From Archegozetes longisetosus (lineage: Eukaryota > Arthropoda > Arachnida > Sarcoptiformes > Trhypochthoniidae), in contig JAEMBT020000007.1 of assembly GCA_018873245.2 (NCBI GenBank), positions 3,011,129 to 3,075,128 of the forward strand: a stretch of DNA of 64,000 bases. The letters run 5' to 3'. The translations under genes and the position numbers were made by a program. The notes beneath the pieces are model-generated. The model made no database searches, was not told where the DNA came from, and saw nothing but the letters and a program-made list of their open reading frames with translations. Positions 21,801-35,619 of the stretch are shown here, one piece after another; position 1 is the first letter of the stretch; every line of letters starts with the position of its first letter.

Positions 21801-24800
21801 CGAATATAAGACTACAACAAGTCATATGTTTTACATATTTATTGAGCAAAAATTTCTTCATTTTGACTTAGGATTGGTCTCTAAATTTTTGGTAAAGATT
21901 CTTAATGAATTTGATTTATATACATCATTAATTGACGATGAACATTCTATTCAAAGATAAATTGTTTCTTATCTTTACTAAAATTGATAGAAGATCCCTT
22001 TATCAAAAGACTCATCTGAGAAAAATGAATGCACTTTACATTAATCATCTTACGTCTCAGGCATCTCTTATTAATGAATATCTTTGTGTTTAACGATAAA
22101 GTTTATTCAGGACTTTCAAAAAGTGAGTCAAACGAAACTATAAATCAAAGTAGAAATCATCAATAATTAGTACAACGAATAGGGAGATTCTTAAAAATTT
22201 GAATTATTGTTTGGTATTAAATAAAAAGTATTTAAGTTTTCTCGAAAGAATAAAGTATCGTAATGAAAATTGGCACAAAAAGGCTCTTACATAATAACAA
22301 AAGGAAAATAAATGATTAATTGCTTTGAATATAATGCTTAAAGTCACTCGAGAAACAATGAGATGCAGAGAAAGTGCTGCAGAAGATTAATGAATCGCAT
22401 TCTACACGACGTTAGCCAATAGATTACCTTATAATATCTCTTCTGTCAGACAAATACCGCAAACAAATGAGTTTCTCTAAAAGCAAGAATTTGCCAGAAA
22501 AAACCTAAAATTTCCTTAACCGATCAAAGTCTAATCTAGTTAATCCAAGTAAAACTTTGAATAAATAACAGATGATTTTACATTACTATTAAGCATTCTT
22601 AAAACGTGTTATATCTATCTATTATATAAGAATAGACATTATGTTCGAATACTCAGCATTGAACACACGAATATTTTCCAGCACTTACGATTGAGTCTTT
22701 CTAAAGGATATTCAATTTTCATGAATCCTGAATCATTTTTTAGAGCATTGAACATTCATACAACAAAATAAATTAGGTTAAAAGAAGAAATGTTCCAAAT
22801 ATTCTTCGAGTATACTCAAAAAATTAAATTTTTTTCTATATTACGTCTATTTTCATAGGAATCTATTGCAGGTACATTTCAAGAATAACATCGACAGAGA
22901 AAATAATGTTTTGATATTCATTTAAGAATTTTATATTCTTTTCAAAGTTTAAGTAAGTTTATTTTGATATTGTTAGCTCAAAAGTACTGAGTTCCTTCAG
23001 AATCAGTAAATATATTGATAGTTTATAGACTTTTTAATTTAGAAGTTCTATTGATTATTTTTTGCAAATATTTCACACTTTTGAGTGAGCGAAGAATGAG
23101 AAACCAAAGACTATAAAACTCAATTGAAAACTCATTTTTGTCAAACGATATCAATTTTTTTTGTTTTAGTTGATTGACTTTCATCAAAGTGGCTTATTTA
23201 TCAAAGTATAAAACATATCAGACTTCAAGAGCAGCCGAGAAATTCGTATCAGTTTATTAGTATCGCAGAAAGCTTGCTCGAGAAGCTTAAAAATTTTGAA
23301 TAAAATCTCTTGATTATTAAAATTGCTAATTTTGTTTTGCATAGAGTTTATTCAAACGAATCCTTCGTTTAGTTTAATCAGAATTTGATTTGTAGTTCAT
23401 TATTTAATCAGATTTTGTCTTTTTCTAGCAAAGTTTTATTTATTCACGTTCACACTTCAACAACCTATAATAAAATTAATCCGAAATTTATTTTTCCTCG
23501 TTCTGAATTTATAATAAGTTTTGGAGAGATGAAATATAGAGTACTTTGCATAAGAACTTTAGATGTTCTAGAATTTACGGCAGATAAGAAGTTATTCTAT
23601 ACTTCAGATGATTATAAGTCGGCATTAGTTTGTTTATCGTTAGGAAAACAAGAACTTCCTTCTCTAGCAATACTTTATACAAATTGCAGATTGAATGGAA
23701 CAACAAATTCTTAAAAGACGCATATTTCCATATCTCTCATATACTTTCTACCTGCAAGGCATACAAAGATTTTTCTTTAAAGAATTCGTTGCTTTACATA
23801 TACATATACATAATGAAATTTTTTCATACATAAAAATAAAGCTTGGGATCTATTAAGTTATTGGACGCGATTATTCATGACAGCATGATAATGGCTTTAT
23901 TTTATGAGATCTTTTTCTCAAACTCATTATTAATAGTTTTATTCTCTCACTAGTGATCACTCAACAAAAAAGGAGATTAAGTCAGCTTAGAAACAAAATG
24001 AGTTAATTACTAATAAAAGCAAATAAGAAGAATCTCTTTATCAGGATATAACCAAACATTCGACTGCATAAATCCTAAAGTGATGAATTTTCGGAGTACC
24101 ATGAATAAAAAGTCAGAAAAGTTCTAAATCTTTTCAGATAAGTTTACAGTTTGTATAGAAAAATCAACACTATTGTTAATGTTGTAGAAGTATTTTAGCT
24201 GTAGTGCTTCACTGTAATGCATTGCAAACTAAATCTAAAAAACTGAAATACTATACGAAGACATGTTCACAACTTTTATTAAAAATATCAAACTCATTGC
24301 GTGCGCTAAGAATTCATTACATAAAATAATAATTTGAAGAACTTTCAAAATTTTGTATAAGAAAAACTTGCACAAATAACGTGTAAGTAGTGCATAAAAT
24401 GATGCAACTTTTGAGAGAAGTTAAAGATCTTTAAATATTTTCTTATTAAAAATTTCATTGTATTCAATGATTGAATCTTATTTTGTTCAGCATTTCTTTC
24501 AGCAGATGTTACCTAAAACTGTTGTTAATATAAATGATTGCATGGGTTAAAGTAATAAACTTTTTTGTTAAAATGAAAGTTTAATCTTATTTTTCATATA
24601 AAATTTTTAAAAATGTATTCCTTTTATAATCTCAATAATTTTTCATTTCGGTTCTTATACTTATATTCTTGAATTGCCTTCAGTTTTTCATAAAATCTTT
24701 TGACAATTATTTTTCCTGATTTGATTTGAATAATAAAAATAAAAGAACTTTCCAACAGCCTATAGAGCACTTAAAATGTCAGAAATATATTTATTTAAGG

Positions 24801-27800
24801 TGAAAATATTTTGTCATTAATTATTTTGAAAGTTTATTTTTACTCTTATTTATGAGTAAGCAGCCCTATCATTACGTTTAAAGATAAATAGAAGAAAATT
24901 TCGTGCATTTTATTTTATTATTCTGTTATTTTTATTTATTTTATTCTGAACTATCGTCATATAGAGAACAGATTTTTATAGTCAAACGAATAAATAAGTC
25001 AAGTGTCGTATCATTTGATTGATAGTTATTGTCTTGAAAACCATGAAAACTTCTGTACTTTTGAATTAAAATAAATCTATTTTTTATATAAGGAATATTC
25101 TGCAATCAGAAGATAGAAGAAAAACAAGTCTTACATTAAAATAAATCGCATTTTTGTCAGAAAATTAAGCTTAAGATACTTTAATATAGTTTGATAGATA
25201 TACTGCCGAAGAATTGTTATTACGAAATAGAAGAGATGGTTTGAAGTGATTCTCTTGAAAAGAAGTACTGAAACTATGTTTTTATTTACATTAGAGATAA
25301 TATATTCTTGAAGTATAACATAATAGAAAATACTAACTTCTGAAAGGCTTTCAACTTAATTTTGTATCAAAAAAGTGATTTATTTTAATGTTTAGGCATT
25401 TATTTTTGCTCCAGATTTTACATAAATTTATGAGATTTAGGCTTTTATTGCATATACCATAAATTTGAGCAGCTTTTAGTTTGAGATAATCGACAAAATG
25501 AGATCAACTAAAAATGAATTGAAGTGATGGAGAAAAAGGATAAAAGTTATATATTTTAGTATTTCAATTGAATTACTAAAAAAGTTCAGATCAGATAAAT
25601 TGAGATTAGGCTTAGCAAAAAAATAGTTTCGCTTCATATGTGGAGTCATTGAAAAAATTACTTGAAGAGTAAGATCGATCACCGATTGGTTATTTTGGGA
25701 ATTTTTTGTTAGTCGCAAGTGTTTGCTTTACAGTCCATTGACTATTTTTGATTTATTGCCAATCTTTTAGGCTATGCAATAAATATTTCACTTATTGATT
25801 GATGAACCACTTGATGGTGCATTTGGTCACTAGAACTTAAAAAGAATGATTTATAATATCATTTGCTGATTTCCTGATTGTTTAGTGTTATATTAAAATA
25901 CACTGAAAAATATAAACCATAGCTTTTTTGTAATGAAAAATTCTTCGCTATTAAATTAGTAATGATGGAAATTAGTTATAAGAATTATAAATTTCAAAAG
26001 TTCCCAACGAAGTTTTTAAATTGTTCAATTCAAAAGAATAGTTACTGAAATAATTACAAAAAGATTAAAGATTTAATTTATGATCTGAATATTAAATTTA
26101 ACACAAATTTTTATATAAAAATAAATCTGCATACAAATTTGAATGATTTTTAAGATTTTGGCAAACAATTAATTATTAAAATGCAAATTTTAGTTTCTGA
26201 TACTTTATTAGATGTATTCCGAGCTTGATATATATTATAAATTGCTAAAGCTAACTGATGTCGAAACCTATAAATCTATTGTTTGCTAACAGAATTTTTC
26301 ATAAAAAATGCTTATGAAGCCCTAATAAAAAAATATATAACACCTAACCATTTGACCGGCTCTAAAATAATTATGGGCAAATAGTCATTGATCTCATTAC
26401 TGTGAATCTTTTACTTTAATATTTTTCTTATAACTATCGAATATTATTTAATCTGCTGTAATCGTCATTCGTGTTATTAATAACTTTTATATATCAACAA
26501 CATTATTATCTTTAAAATAGTTTTTCAAAGAACTTAAAAATTCCTACAAAATTATAAGCTTTAAGTGTAATATATCATTGAACTCAATAGAGAATCGTAC
26601 AATAATCACAACTAGAATAAAAAATTACCATTAGAGGTTATCTTTGGGGTCAAGGTTTATTGTGTATGATTTTGTTTTTGATAGGATAAATTTCGTAAAG
26701 TGCTCGTAATGAATATATAATTGATGATCGCAGACTATTCAAGAAGATCATTCTGATGATCTTCTACTGAACTAATGTATAATAAATGCAAATTTAGCAA
26801 GATTTACATCTTACTGAAAAGATTCATCGTTTCATTCTTAAAAATAGTTATTAGAATACGACAAATCATGCAAATCAACTCGTAGGTGACTTATGCTTAT
26901 CGTATATAAAGTCATCAAAATTTGGAATGAAAAATGAATACGATCAACTTGAATGATTAATTAGATTTCAACTCAATATTCCAAATGAATCTCTCAGCTA
27001 CAAATGCTAGAATATGAAGTTTTCCTTCAAATTTAATATTCAAACAGCAAAAACGTCTAATTTCTATACTAGTCAAACCATCAATCTAAAATCTTTTTTT
27101 GATTTTAAACAATTTATGTTTAAAGTTGAATATATTTCCATAGCATTTTATTGATTTAGAAAAAAGCGGAGAAAATTTTGAGTTGTAAAATAAGTAGATA
27201 GAAAAAAATCAGTTCTAATCAAAGAGAATTTTATAAAATGTAGATGTCATCTGAAAAAGATATTTTAGTTAAAATGTTTAACAAAACATTTAAAATATTA
27301 ACAAATTAAAAAATAATGGTCCGAAAAAATCATCTTCAACAACCTAAATATATTTTTGAATATAATGTTTAAAATATTAAATATTTTCATGACAACAAAT
27401 GATCCAAGAAATACAAAATTTTAGTAAAGATATACCAATAATTAAAATGAGTAAGCTTATAATTTGTTGGAAAGACAAATTTCACTTTCATGAACAGTTA
27501 CGCAAAAATCAAACACAAATCAAATAATAGAGACATTAATCCTTCATATGTGAGAATGAAATTCACGTCACGTCACGTGAAGAAACTACTGAAACTTTTT
27601 GCAGAACTGATTTTAATCTAAACCAAATATGATGATAAGCAAAACTGATAAATGGCGTTAAATGACCAGAACTATGGAACTGGCAGTTACGTGTCTTGAA
27701 TATGATATGAAATTCGATACAAAATTGCCACTGAAGAAAATAATACTACCCAATAAGAAAAGTTTAACCAAAAAATCTGATAGGCTTTTGGTTTGTTTAG

Positions 27801-28621
27801 AAAGAAATGGAGCCGACAGTGAGATATTAGAAAATATTTATTATGTATCCAATCGTTCATTCTTCTTGAGTGATAACATAATACGGATCTACTACTTGAA
27901 GAAATAAATGAGAGAAGTATGTGAGCTTCTTATTTTATATCATAGGTTACTCTTCTCTTCTTATATCTCAAGAGGAATCAGCTGAATCGCCAATAGCTAT
28001 ACTGATCGGCCCCTATCCTAAACTCTACAATAAGTAAGCTGTAAGTCGTACCTACAATTCAATTGATCTCTAGTCATAAGTCATGATCTTTACTCATAAA
28101 TGAAGCGAATGTTTAATCTCATAAGATTTATTAAGTAAAATTTTTAATACCTTCTAATAAAATGTGTTTTCTCTGGCCTCTAAAATTGATGACGAGGATG
28201 AAGAAGCTTTTGTAGTACTGAAAGAGAAATTCATTTCCAGATTGTAAAACTCAAATTAGAAATAGAATTTTAAAGTTGAATCATTTTAATGCAAATGCTT
28301 GAATAAGCTGTATCTTTAATTCTACCGACAGCTGAAAACGGAATAGTAATTGTCTTCGGCAATTTCTTGAGAATAATTCTACGATACTCTTCAAGGAGTT
28401 TATATTTTCTTATAGGTAAAACTATAATCGTTCATGAAATAACTAAATGATATTAAAAACAAAGTGATTTCTAATATCAATGAAGAGCATACTGAATATG
28501 GTAAAAATTCAGCACAATATATATACATATTGCTTCTTTAGATATTAAGTATTCTTCATGAATTATGCACCAAATATGCCATATTTTATTTCAGATTCTG
28601 ACAAGATTACTGCAAATTATG
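18886..28621. other. about 9.7 kb with no recognised gene
   Basis: Very A+T-rich throughout. Scattered open frames of 60-110 codons (for example plus strand 23385-23714 and 27662-27907, minus strand 25476-25718) lack start context, motifs or splice partners that I recognise. It may be intergenic or a large intron; I see no SINE, LINE or terminal-repeat element. Confidence 0.4.
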
Positions 28622-28712
28622 TGCAACTTATTAGCTGACATATCATTTGACACGTATAGCGGCTCATTCTTCGTGTGTAACACGTTTTCAGTACTAATGT
28701 AGTTTCAATTTG
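28622..28712. repeat. diverged direct repeat, copy A
   Basis: About 90 bp matching 31034-31123 at roughly three quarters of positions. The best block is CTCATTCTTCG followed by TGTAACACGTTTTCAGT. The two copies bracket the two unrecognised open frames at 29.3-30.4 kb. Confidence 0.55.
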
Positions 28713-29344
28713 TTTTTATATACGATATTAGAAATTTCTTTCATTTGAGTATAACATAACACACTTAGAGTTCCCATGAAATTTATATTCAAAGAAATAC
28801 TCTGTCTGAAAGTCAAATGATTCAAGTTAAAAGTTAATATCATTCACACATAGCTCCTGTTGTTTTCTGATAAAGGCTATTTCGAACTAAAAAGTCTCCA
28901 GTTCTTTTATACCTCGCAAACTTATTTTATTATTACAATTGTATTCAATTTAAATAAATTTCCGTGAATCTATATAATTAAATAATATCAAATAAATTCT
29001 ATCCAATTCTTTTAGAAATAAAAATAAATTTATTGCTAACGGAAGAGAATTTTGTAGTTCCATATAGTGAAGATTTGACAGAAAAAGCAATATCTGAAAA
29101 TAAAAATTCTCTACTATCTGCAACAGTATATCTGAATACCAATAGATATAGTCTAACAATGTAGTGGTAAAAATGTTTTGTATATCAGACTCAAAGATAC
29201 CTTAATTTTAAGGACTTTGCACAACCAAATGTTCTCACAATCGTAGATGAAGCGATTGCTTCAATCCGCTAACTGAAAACTGGAATATATAATGAATCTC
29301 ACACTGGGATCAGACAAGTAGTAGCACTAAATGTAACCATCAGA

Positions 29345-29656
29345 ATGATCACTTCATTAGTCATAAAAGCAATGAAGTTCAAGGGTAGAGCTATGACTGT
29401 CAAAATGCACTTTGGGCTCATCAAACAGGTTAGGTACATGGCTTCTATGGACCAAATCAAAGATCGACACGATAGAGATTATATAGAAAATGTGATAATT
29501 CATGAATCCGATAGACTTAGACTTATCAAGTTTGTAGTTCCATATTATCAAGGTAAAGACGAAAAGGTACTACATCCGGGGACGCTAATGTCGAAGAAAA
29601 CGGATGGATTCACAAATACTGCAACTATTAACTTTGATGATGCCAAGCAAAAATGA
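29345..29656 (+). CDS. unrecognised open frame, basic 103-residue product
   Basis: A plus-strand frame of 103 codons from its first ATG, open for about 18 further codons upstream. Composition is unusually balanced for this A+T-rich region (many R, D, H, G), including DRHDRDYIENV, VVPYYQGKDEKVLHPG and KKTDGF. I do not recognise the family. The next frame, at 30062-30367, has a similar word order (PG.(L/M)(M/Y)SK...DG), so the two could be exons of one gene or decayed relatives. I found no donor site before the stop, so a link is not shown. It could be a relic of a mobile or viral gene. Confidence 0.3.
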   Translation: MITSLVIKAMKFKGRAMTVKMHFGLIKQVRYMASMDQIKDRHDRDYIENVIIHESDRLRLIKFVVPYYQGKDEKVLHPGTLMSKKTDGFTNTATINFDDAKQK

Positions 29657-30061
29657 ATGCATAATAAAATGTTAGAATTGATGGTATTGTCATGTTCGAG
29701 ATTTTCGGGCCTGTAACACACAAAAATTTGGAACTGAAATAAGATTTGATAATCTTAGAAATGAATTAATCCGATAAATTTAAGGATTTTTTTTACCAAA
29801 AATTTAATTTCATATAATTTTTCATATTTGCAAAAGGATATTCATTTTACAAACTTAAGAAGGCTATAGAATTTTAATTTTCATTGAAATATAATCACAT
29901 ATTTGGTTTGAGTAGGAGAATAGATTTTTCAAGGTAAAAACAATACGCCTACTATTTAAAGTGAAAAAATAGCTAAACTGCTCCAATATTTTCGAGATTG
30001 AATCACCTGTTAATCATAATAGGATTCATCCTGACCATAGAATGCATTGCCTATCTATTGG

Positions 30062-30367
30062 ATGCTCACAATTCCTTTACATTGGCAGGTATGCAGAGGT
30101 TGCCTTTTCAATGATGAAATAATATATGGAGCACTTGATAGGCTCAAGTTCTCGAGTCCACCTTATCATAAACCTGGAGGAACAATGTATTCTAAATCTG
30201 CTGACGGTAAAGGCTATACTAGTGATACTTATTACCCAGAAGGAGATGATTTTAGAATGCACTTCACAGCTCTCAACTGTATCATACCGAAATTTACTAG
30301 GCATGGTGAAAAATATTATTTGAAACAGTGGCAGAAAGTGCATATTAAAAAAGTTTTGAGAATGTAG
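30062..30367 (+). CDS. unrecognised open frame, 102 residues
   Basis: The frame is open from about 30041 and its first ATG is at 30062. A possible acceptor (TTGGCAG) ends near 30090, so the true 5' edge may be there. The residues after it look protein-like: CLFNDEIIYGALDRL, PGGTMYSKSADGKGY, then ALNCIIPKF and KYYLKQWQKVHI. No domain recognised. The mix of charged residues and G/P is unlike random translation of the A+T-rich surroundings. The minus-strand frame over the same bases is judged a shadow. Confidence 0.3.
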   Translation: MLTIPLHWQVCRGCLFNDEIIYGALDRLKFSSPPYHKPGGTMYSKSADGKGYTSDTYYPEGDDFRMHFTALNCIIPKFTRHGEKYYLKQWQKVHIKKVLRM

Positions 30368-31033
30368 AGCAGATTCCCTGAGGAGCACACTTATGTTAAT
30401 AAGCAAAATTTTAATAAGCCGATAGCTAAAGAATGCGTTGCTTCGTGGTCTACATTCAATTATCTGACGCAACGGGTTGCACATAATTTTGAAATAGTTA
30501 CAACCAATGAAAGCTATTAATAGCTGATTTACTGAAAACTTCTTATTTTAAATTTTGAATTAAAATATTTGAACTCAATTTGAACAATTGATTTCAATTA
30601 ATACTCAGTTTTCAAGCGTAACTTGAAAATAATTACAGAATTTATACATTATTCAACTCAAATTTCGAATCAAAGTAAAATGATCAATTTCTGTGAATAC
30701 TACTGATTATGTATAGAAAATCAAAAACAAAGCTTATTTCTCTAATGGATAGTAATGTTTTTGGTATAGATTCGAAAATGCCGTGCGATAGAAGTATGAA
30801 TATAGTAATAAGTTAACTGAATACATGACTACCAACTGTGCAGATTTAAGCTTTCATGTTCAGCATCTAGGCGGACCTATCATGTGGACGCGCCGATGTT
30901 CAGACATCTAGTCTTATTGATAATTTTGAATAAAAACTTTCATCAAAGATGTTCACAGAGTTCAACTTGAACAAAGACAAAATATAATAAAATCTCTTTA
31001 CTTGGCATTCCGATAAACAAAGACGATCGCTTC

Positions 31034-31123
31034 AACTTATTAATCGATATATTATTTGACACTTAGAGTAACTCATTCTTCGAATGTAACACGTTTTCAG
31101 TCTTAATGTAGCCTTAATTTGCT
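31034..31123. repeat. diverged direct repeat, copy B
   Basis: Partner of 28622-28712 in the same orientation, about 2.4 kb away. Beyond this block the two regions do not align. Confidence 0.55.
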
Positions 31124-33937
31124 ATAATATAGGCTTTGACCTATAACTTATTAACTCTATGATCTCACGATCCCTTAAGGCATAAATGGCCACAAATAGA
31201 GATCAGATAGAAAAGTGTTTGACTAAATACTTCTTTGCTGAGAAGCTTTCATGAACAATATTTCATTATTAGTAACATTGATTCAAGTTATACTGAAGGA
31301 AGTATTAATGAAATTACACTATTCTCTTGTAAGTTAATTTTTAAGTTTTAGTTAAAGTTATAAGTTTAATTAGTCGTTTCTTGTTATTTAACACTTGGAA
31401 AAATTCTTAGTTCAAGTGAAGATTAGACAAATTTGAAAATTGAAAAATTTTAACTAAAAACCAGATTAAGTTAGCAAAATATTGCAATTAATGCCAGAAA
31501 TTAACATCTAGGAAAATCTAAATAAATTGTTTTTGCGATGAATTCTAGATAGTTGTAAGCTCGATTCACATGATAAGTACTTATGTAATATTTAAGATAA
31601 TAATGTGGTCTTTATTTCTAGACGAACACTAGTTAAATTATACCACTTTTCTCACAAACTTTAAATAAAGTTCCGTAGATATTCACAGGAAAGTAGATAT
31701 CTAACTTTTAAGTAAGCATGAACGAAAGTACAGTGAAATTTGAAATTTATTCAAAATTAAAAAGCGATAGTTGTACTATGTGAGGAAAATGAAATATGCT
31801 TGAATAATCCTAGCTTTTTTAATCATTTTGAATAGCGATAAAAACAGAAATGTAAGTCAAGATATCATGATCGCTAAAAAATCTACTATGATTTTAGTAT
31901 TATTCTTAAATCTCTATAATAATGATGATGATAATCCAACGAGTACCTTCTACATCAGCACAGATGACTAGAGTACTTTTCAATAATTAGAGCTGATTCT
32001 TTATTAATTCTCGAAAAAATTGCTATAAATCTGGATACTTTTGGGATTATAATAATTTTCAACGCAGTTTTCCAAGAAATAGTTCCTACAGTTTATTTCG
32101 AGAAAATTTCGAAACTACACTTTCTACTCATTTCTTTTCTCAATAAATAGCCATACCAAAAATAAAGTACCAAAATTAATCTTAATCTCATAAAAGTTCA
32201 TCTAGCATTTTGCTCAAACAGAAAATTCTCAAAAAAATTTTAATATCTCTAAAACTTTATTATAGTTCATACCATTAAATGGAAAATCAATAAAAACACT
32301 AATATATATAGCACATAATTTGACTCTCAATAGAGTCATAGATTATCTTAAAATTTCTTACAATAATATAATTAGTTTCAGGCTTAATTCATGTGTTTTC
32401 TTTTAAATTAAACTTTATTTAAATACTACCATATTTTATCACTCTAAAAACCCACTTTTCATACTTAATGACTCCAATATTATAAGAACTTTGCTTCTTT
32501 TTGCTTATCTTTCGCACGAGATCGAATGTTCTCTTTAAGTGCTTAAGTAATTAGATCAATTTGAAGCAAGTGATCTTTATCTTATAGAATATTCTATTAA
32601 TCAACATTGGTTAAGATGGTATGCATATTGAAAGCATATTTACATAACTAGTTGTATCTTTATTCGAAAATTTGTAAAACATTAAGATTATAACAATTTT
32701 CTTACAGATCATTAGATTGTTCGTTCCTAAATAAAATTAAATAAAAAATTTTTCCTCTAGAGAAAACTTCTGAATATTTGTACTTGGAAGTGGGTATGTA
32801 AAGCAATTTGTTAATGAATTATCCTTATAATGATTAAAGGCTATCTTTATTTTTATCATTTTTCTATCGTGAAAACTACGTTTTGTAGATTATTCAGCTT
32901 GAAACAATTTTCAAGCTAGACTTTTATCAATATCCGGTTGGGTATCCAATTTTTTTCTAATACTACCTTATGTATGTATTCATTGCTTCTATTCTGAGCT
33001 TCACTATTTAAGGCGAATAACCTGTTTTGACATTTATTCAAAATTATAATAATCCTTCTCTGACCTAAAAGTCTTACTCTTTTAAGAAGAAAATACGATT
33101 ATGAGTATTAAGAGAAAAGCTATATTAAGCTTATTCTGAAAATAAATAAAAGGTCGAAGTCTTGGAAATTTTAAACCAAGGAAAAGTTTTTGTTCTCCAT
33201 TTCTATTGCTCCTTTCAGTTTAGAATTATTTTGCTTCTTATTTAGGTACTCCAAGCCCTTAAAAATATTAAAAATTTTATAGGAATTGTAAGTTGTAAAT
33301 AATATGCTTTTAGCATTTCCTCTTCATTTTTGATTTCTGTTTTTTTAGTCTAAATAGATCTCAATTCTTTCACATTTCTACTTTCATTGCCCTATAGGAA
33401 ATTCTAAAGAAATTAACTCTATGTATGGTTCTAACATTTTTAGATTATTTATAATAAAACTTGCAAAATAAATAGAAAATTTTGAAATAATTAAAAAATA
33501 AATTTTTACTCATTGTTCCAGGCCACAATTTTTGTATATGAATTTCTATTGAATTCAAGATATTTTAGATGAGTACAATTACAGTTTTTACACCATTTGA
33601 AGTGGCTTACAAAAGGAAAAACTTATTATATTCTCCATAATGAAATATTGCTATGGACTGCTTGTACATTGACTTTACGAGATATGTGAAGAATTTGTAT
33701 TCAGTCAATTTTTTCTTTCTGAAAAAGAAAGTAAAAGACTAGTCTATAGTCAGCAACAAGTTTTAAAGATTTCTATTGAGGGTAACAAGTATTTAAGAAG
33801 ATAGTGAAGATTTGTTATACAATTTGAAGAACATGCTCAACAATAATCTTATTGTATGAACATTCAAAAGCAGTTTTTGAACTCAAAATACATTAAATTA
33901 TTTAAATATTTGACGCAAAGAAAAGTATCAAATAAGA
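31124..33937. other. about 2.8 kb with nothing recognised
   Basis: Very A+T-rich DNA without long frames, terminal repeats or RNA signatures. Confidence 0.35.
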
Positions 33938-33952
33938 ATTAAAACGAATTTT

Positions 33953-34228
33953 CGTTCGTTCGTTCGTTCGTTTGCGTGCGTTTCCCTCCCTTTCGGGAGA
34001 CTAACGCGAGCCCAACTCCCCTTAGGGAGACTCACTCGAGTCCCATTTACAGAGTGAGTTTTTCGAGGCGGTCGGGCGGGGCATGCACATCGGGCCAAAG
34101 GCGGTTATAACCGAGGACATGGGGCCAGCATGTCGCAGTCAAAGAAGTATAGCGACCACGAGGTTCGAACCTGGGACCTCCACCCCAAGATTCGACTCGC
34201 TGACTGACCACTACACCCCAGTGACCCT
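33953..34228 (-). mobile_element. complete tRNA-derived SINE with 15-bp target duplication
   Basis: A 276-bp SINE on the minus strand. Its 5' head (34228 downward) reads GGGTCACTGGGGTGTAGTGG and continues to a B box GGTTCGAACCT (around 34165), very like a tRNA-Val type head with A and B boxes for RNA polymerase III. The body holds the CGGTCGG.CGGGGCAT and CTCACTCGAG blocks. The 3' end is a tail of AACG repeats (33953-33972), typical of SINEs whose tail is a short microsatellite. A perfect 15-bp direct duplication ATTAAAACGAATTTT flanks it (33938-33952 and 34229-34243), showing target-primed insertion by a LINE machinery. The apparent plus-strand frame inside it is not a gene. Confidence 0.93.
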
Positions 34229-34243
34229 ATTAAAACGAATTTT

Positions 34244-35619
34244 GCAGATATTTAATATAACCTATATAAGATTTCTGGAATTTTATTCAACAATAGAAAA
34301 TAATTGAAATAATTGTGATATTTTCCATTCAAGATCTATATTATATCTTGTTCGAGACAGAAATTTTTGAAGGTTAACATTTCGTTCTTTTTTGACTCAC
34401 AAGTTTCTTGTAGTTGACAAAAGCCTTGATGCAATAAAATTGCAGAAAGAAGGAATGAGTTCAGGAGGAACAATACTATTGTGCTTTGATTCAATTATAG
34501 CTAATGATAAGTTTATGTGCGAATCTCACATGCTTCTACTCAATTATTAATTAGAAACGCACTAATTAACTTTATTTGTAGCAAGTGTATAATTAAATTT
34601 AGATTAAGGTAAGAATTAAAGATAATTTGTTTACTTTTATCTTAATAAGTAGTTTATTAATTACTTCTTTTCTTTGGTTTTCATGAGAATTAGTGTAAAA
34701 TTAATCATTAAATATAAGAAACATCTTAAGATATGAATGCAAATTTATTTTAATAATTTCAAGATTTTGTTGAAGTTGAAGCAAAAATCATCCGATAAAC
34801 TAATTGAATCGCTTTCTCGATACCTTTTTGTTGTTTCATTCAATCAGTACATCAAATAAGTTCACAGAATATGTTATTAAAAGTAAGAATTTAGTCGAAG
34901 CTGCAAAATCTAGCAAAAACAACTATAATAAAGCCATCAAAAATAAGTTATGAAGCCACTGAGTATGTCTCTAATAGTTTTACCATTTTACAACTTGTGA
35001 TACACCTAAGAAATATACTTTGGGCCCCCTTGGATAAGAAACTCCGGTTCTCAATCGAAAAAATTATAACATCCGTAAGTAAAACAATACATGTGTTTTC
35101 CAATAGAAAAATAAAGACAAGATCTCATTTGTCTTTATTTAGAGTTCTAAAGAAGAAAATAAATGTTGTATTCAATTTTTGTATCATTTAAATTAATGAT
35201 ACAATGCACTTAAATTTATTTGAAAATAAATGAGTTACAAAATATATTTGAAATATGCATTAATATTAAAAGCCATGAATCTATACGAATCTCTTGTGAT
35301 CTAATTAATAATATTATTCACCAGACCTTTCATGAATCACATAAAAAACTAAATAAAAGTGTTATCAATCAATAATTTATTTGTTATATTAAGATAGAAG
35401 ATTTATACAAAAAATCATTTAAGAGTTTATACATTATTTATTATATATAGTTTTAAATCTTTATCACTTTCGACAAATACTTAAAATTTATTTCACGAAT
35501 TATTTTTAAGTCGAGTCAAATTTTCACAAGAATAGCTCAAAACTATTCATATTTATAGCACAAACGAAAAATTTTTTTACAATCACGGGTCATATTTTTC
35601 AAATTTAGAACTTCGTTAT
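34244..35619. other. 3' flank of the neurotactin-like gene
   Basis: No gene recognised. The right part must contain the 3' untranslated region of the minus-strand neurotactin-like gene. Several AATAAA-type signals exist by chance in such A+T-rich DNA, so I do not assign one. Confidence 0.35.

Noticed and set aside
23385-23714. Plus-strand 109-residue frame
   Set aside because: Composition follows the background, there is no ATG in good context and no motif; length alone is not convincing in this window.
27662-27907. Plus-strand 81-residue frame
   Set aside because: No family motif, splice partner or codon-bias signal.
34160-34228. Possible functional tRNA gene at the B-box match
   Set aside because: A and B boxes are present, but the acceptor stem does not close and the sequence continues into a SINE body with a tail and target duplication.
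34083-34307. Plus-strand frame with GC-rich N-terminus
   Set aside because: It lies antisense to the SINE and spans its tRNA-derived head.
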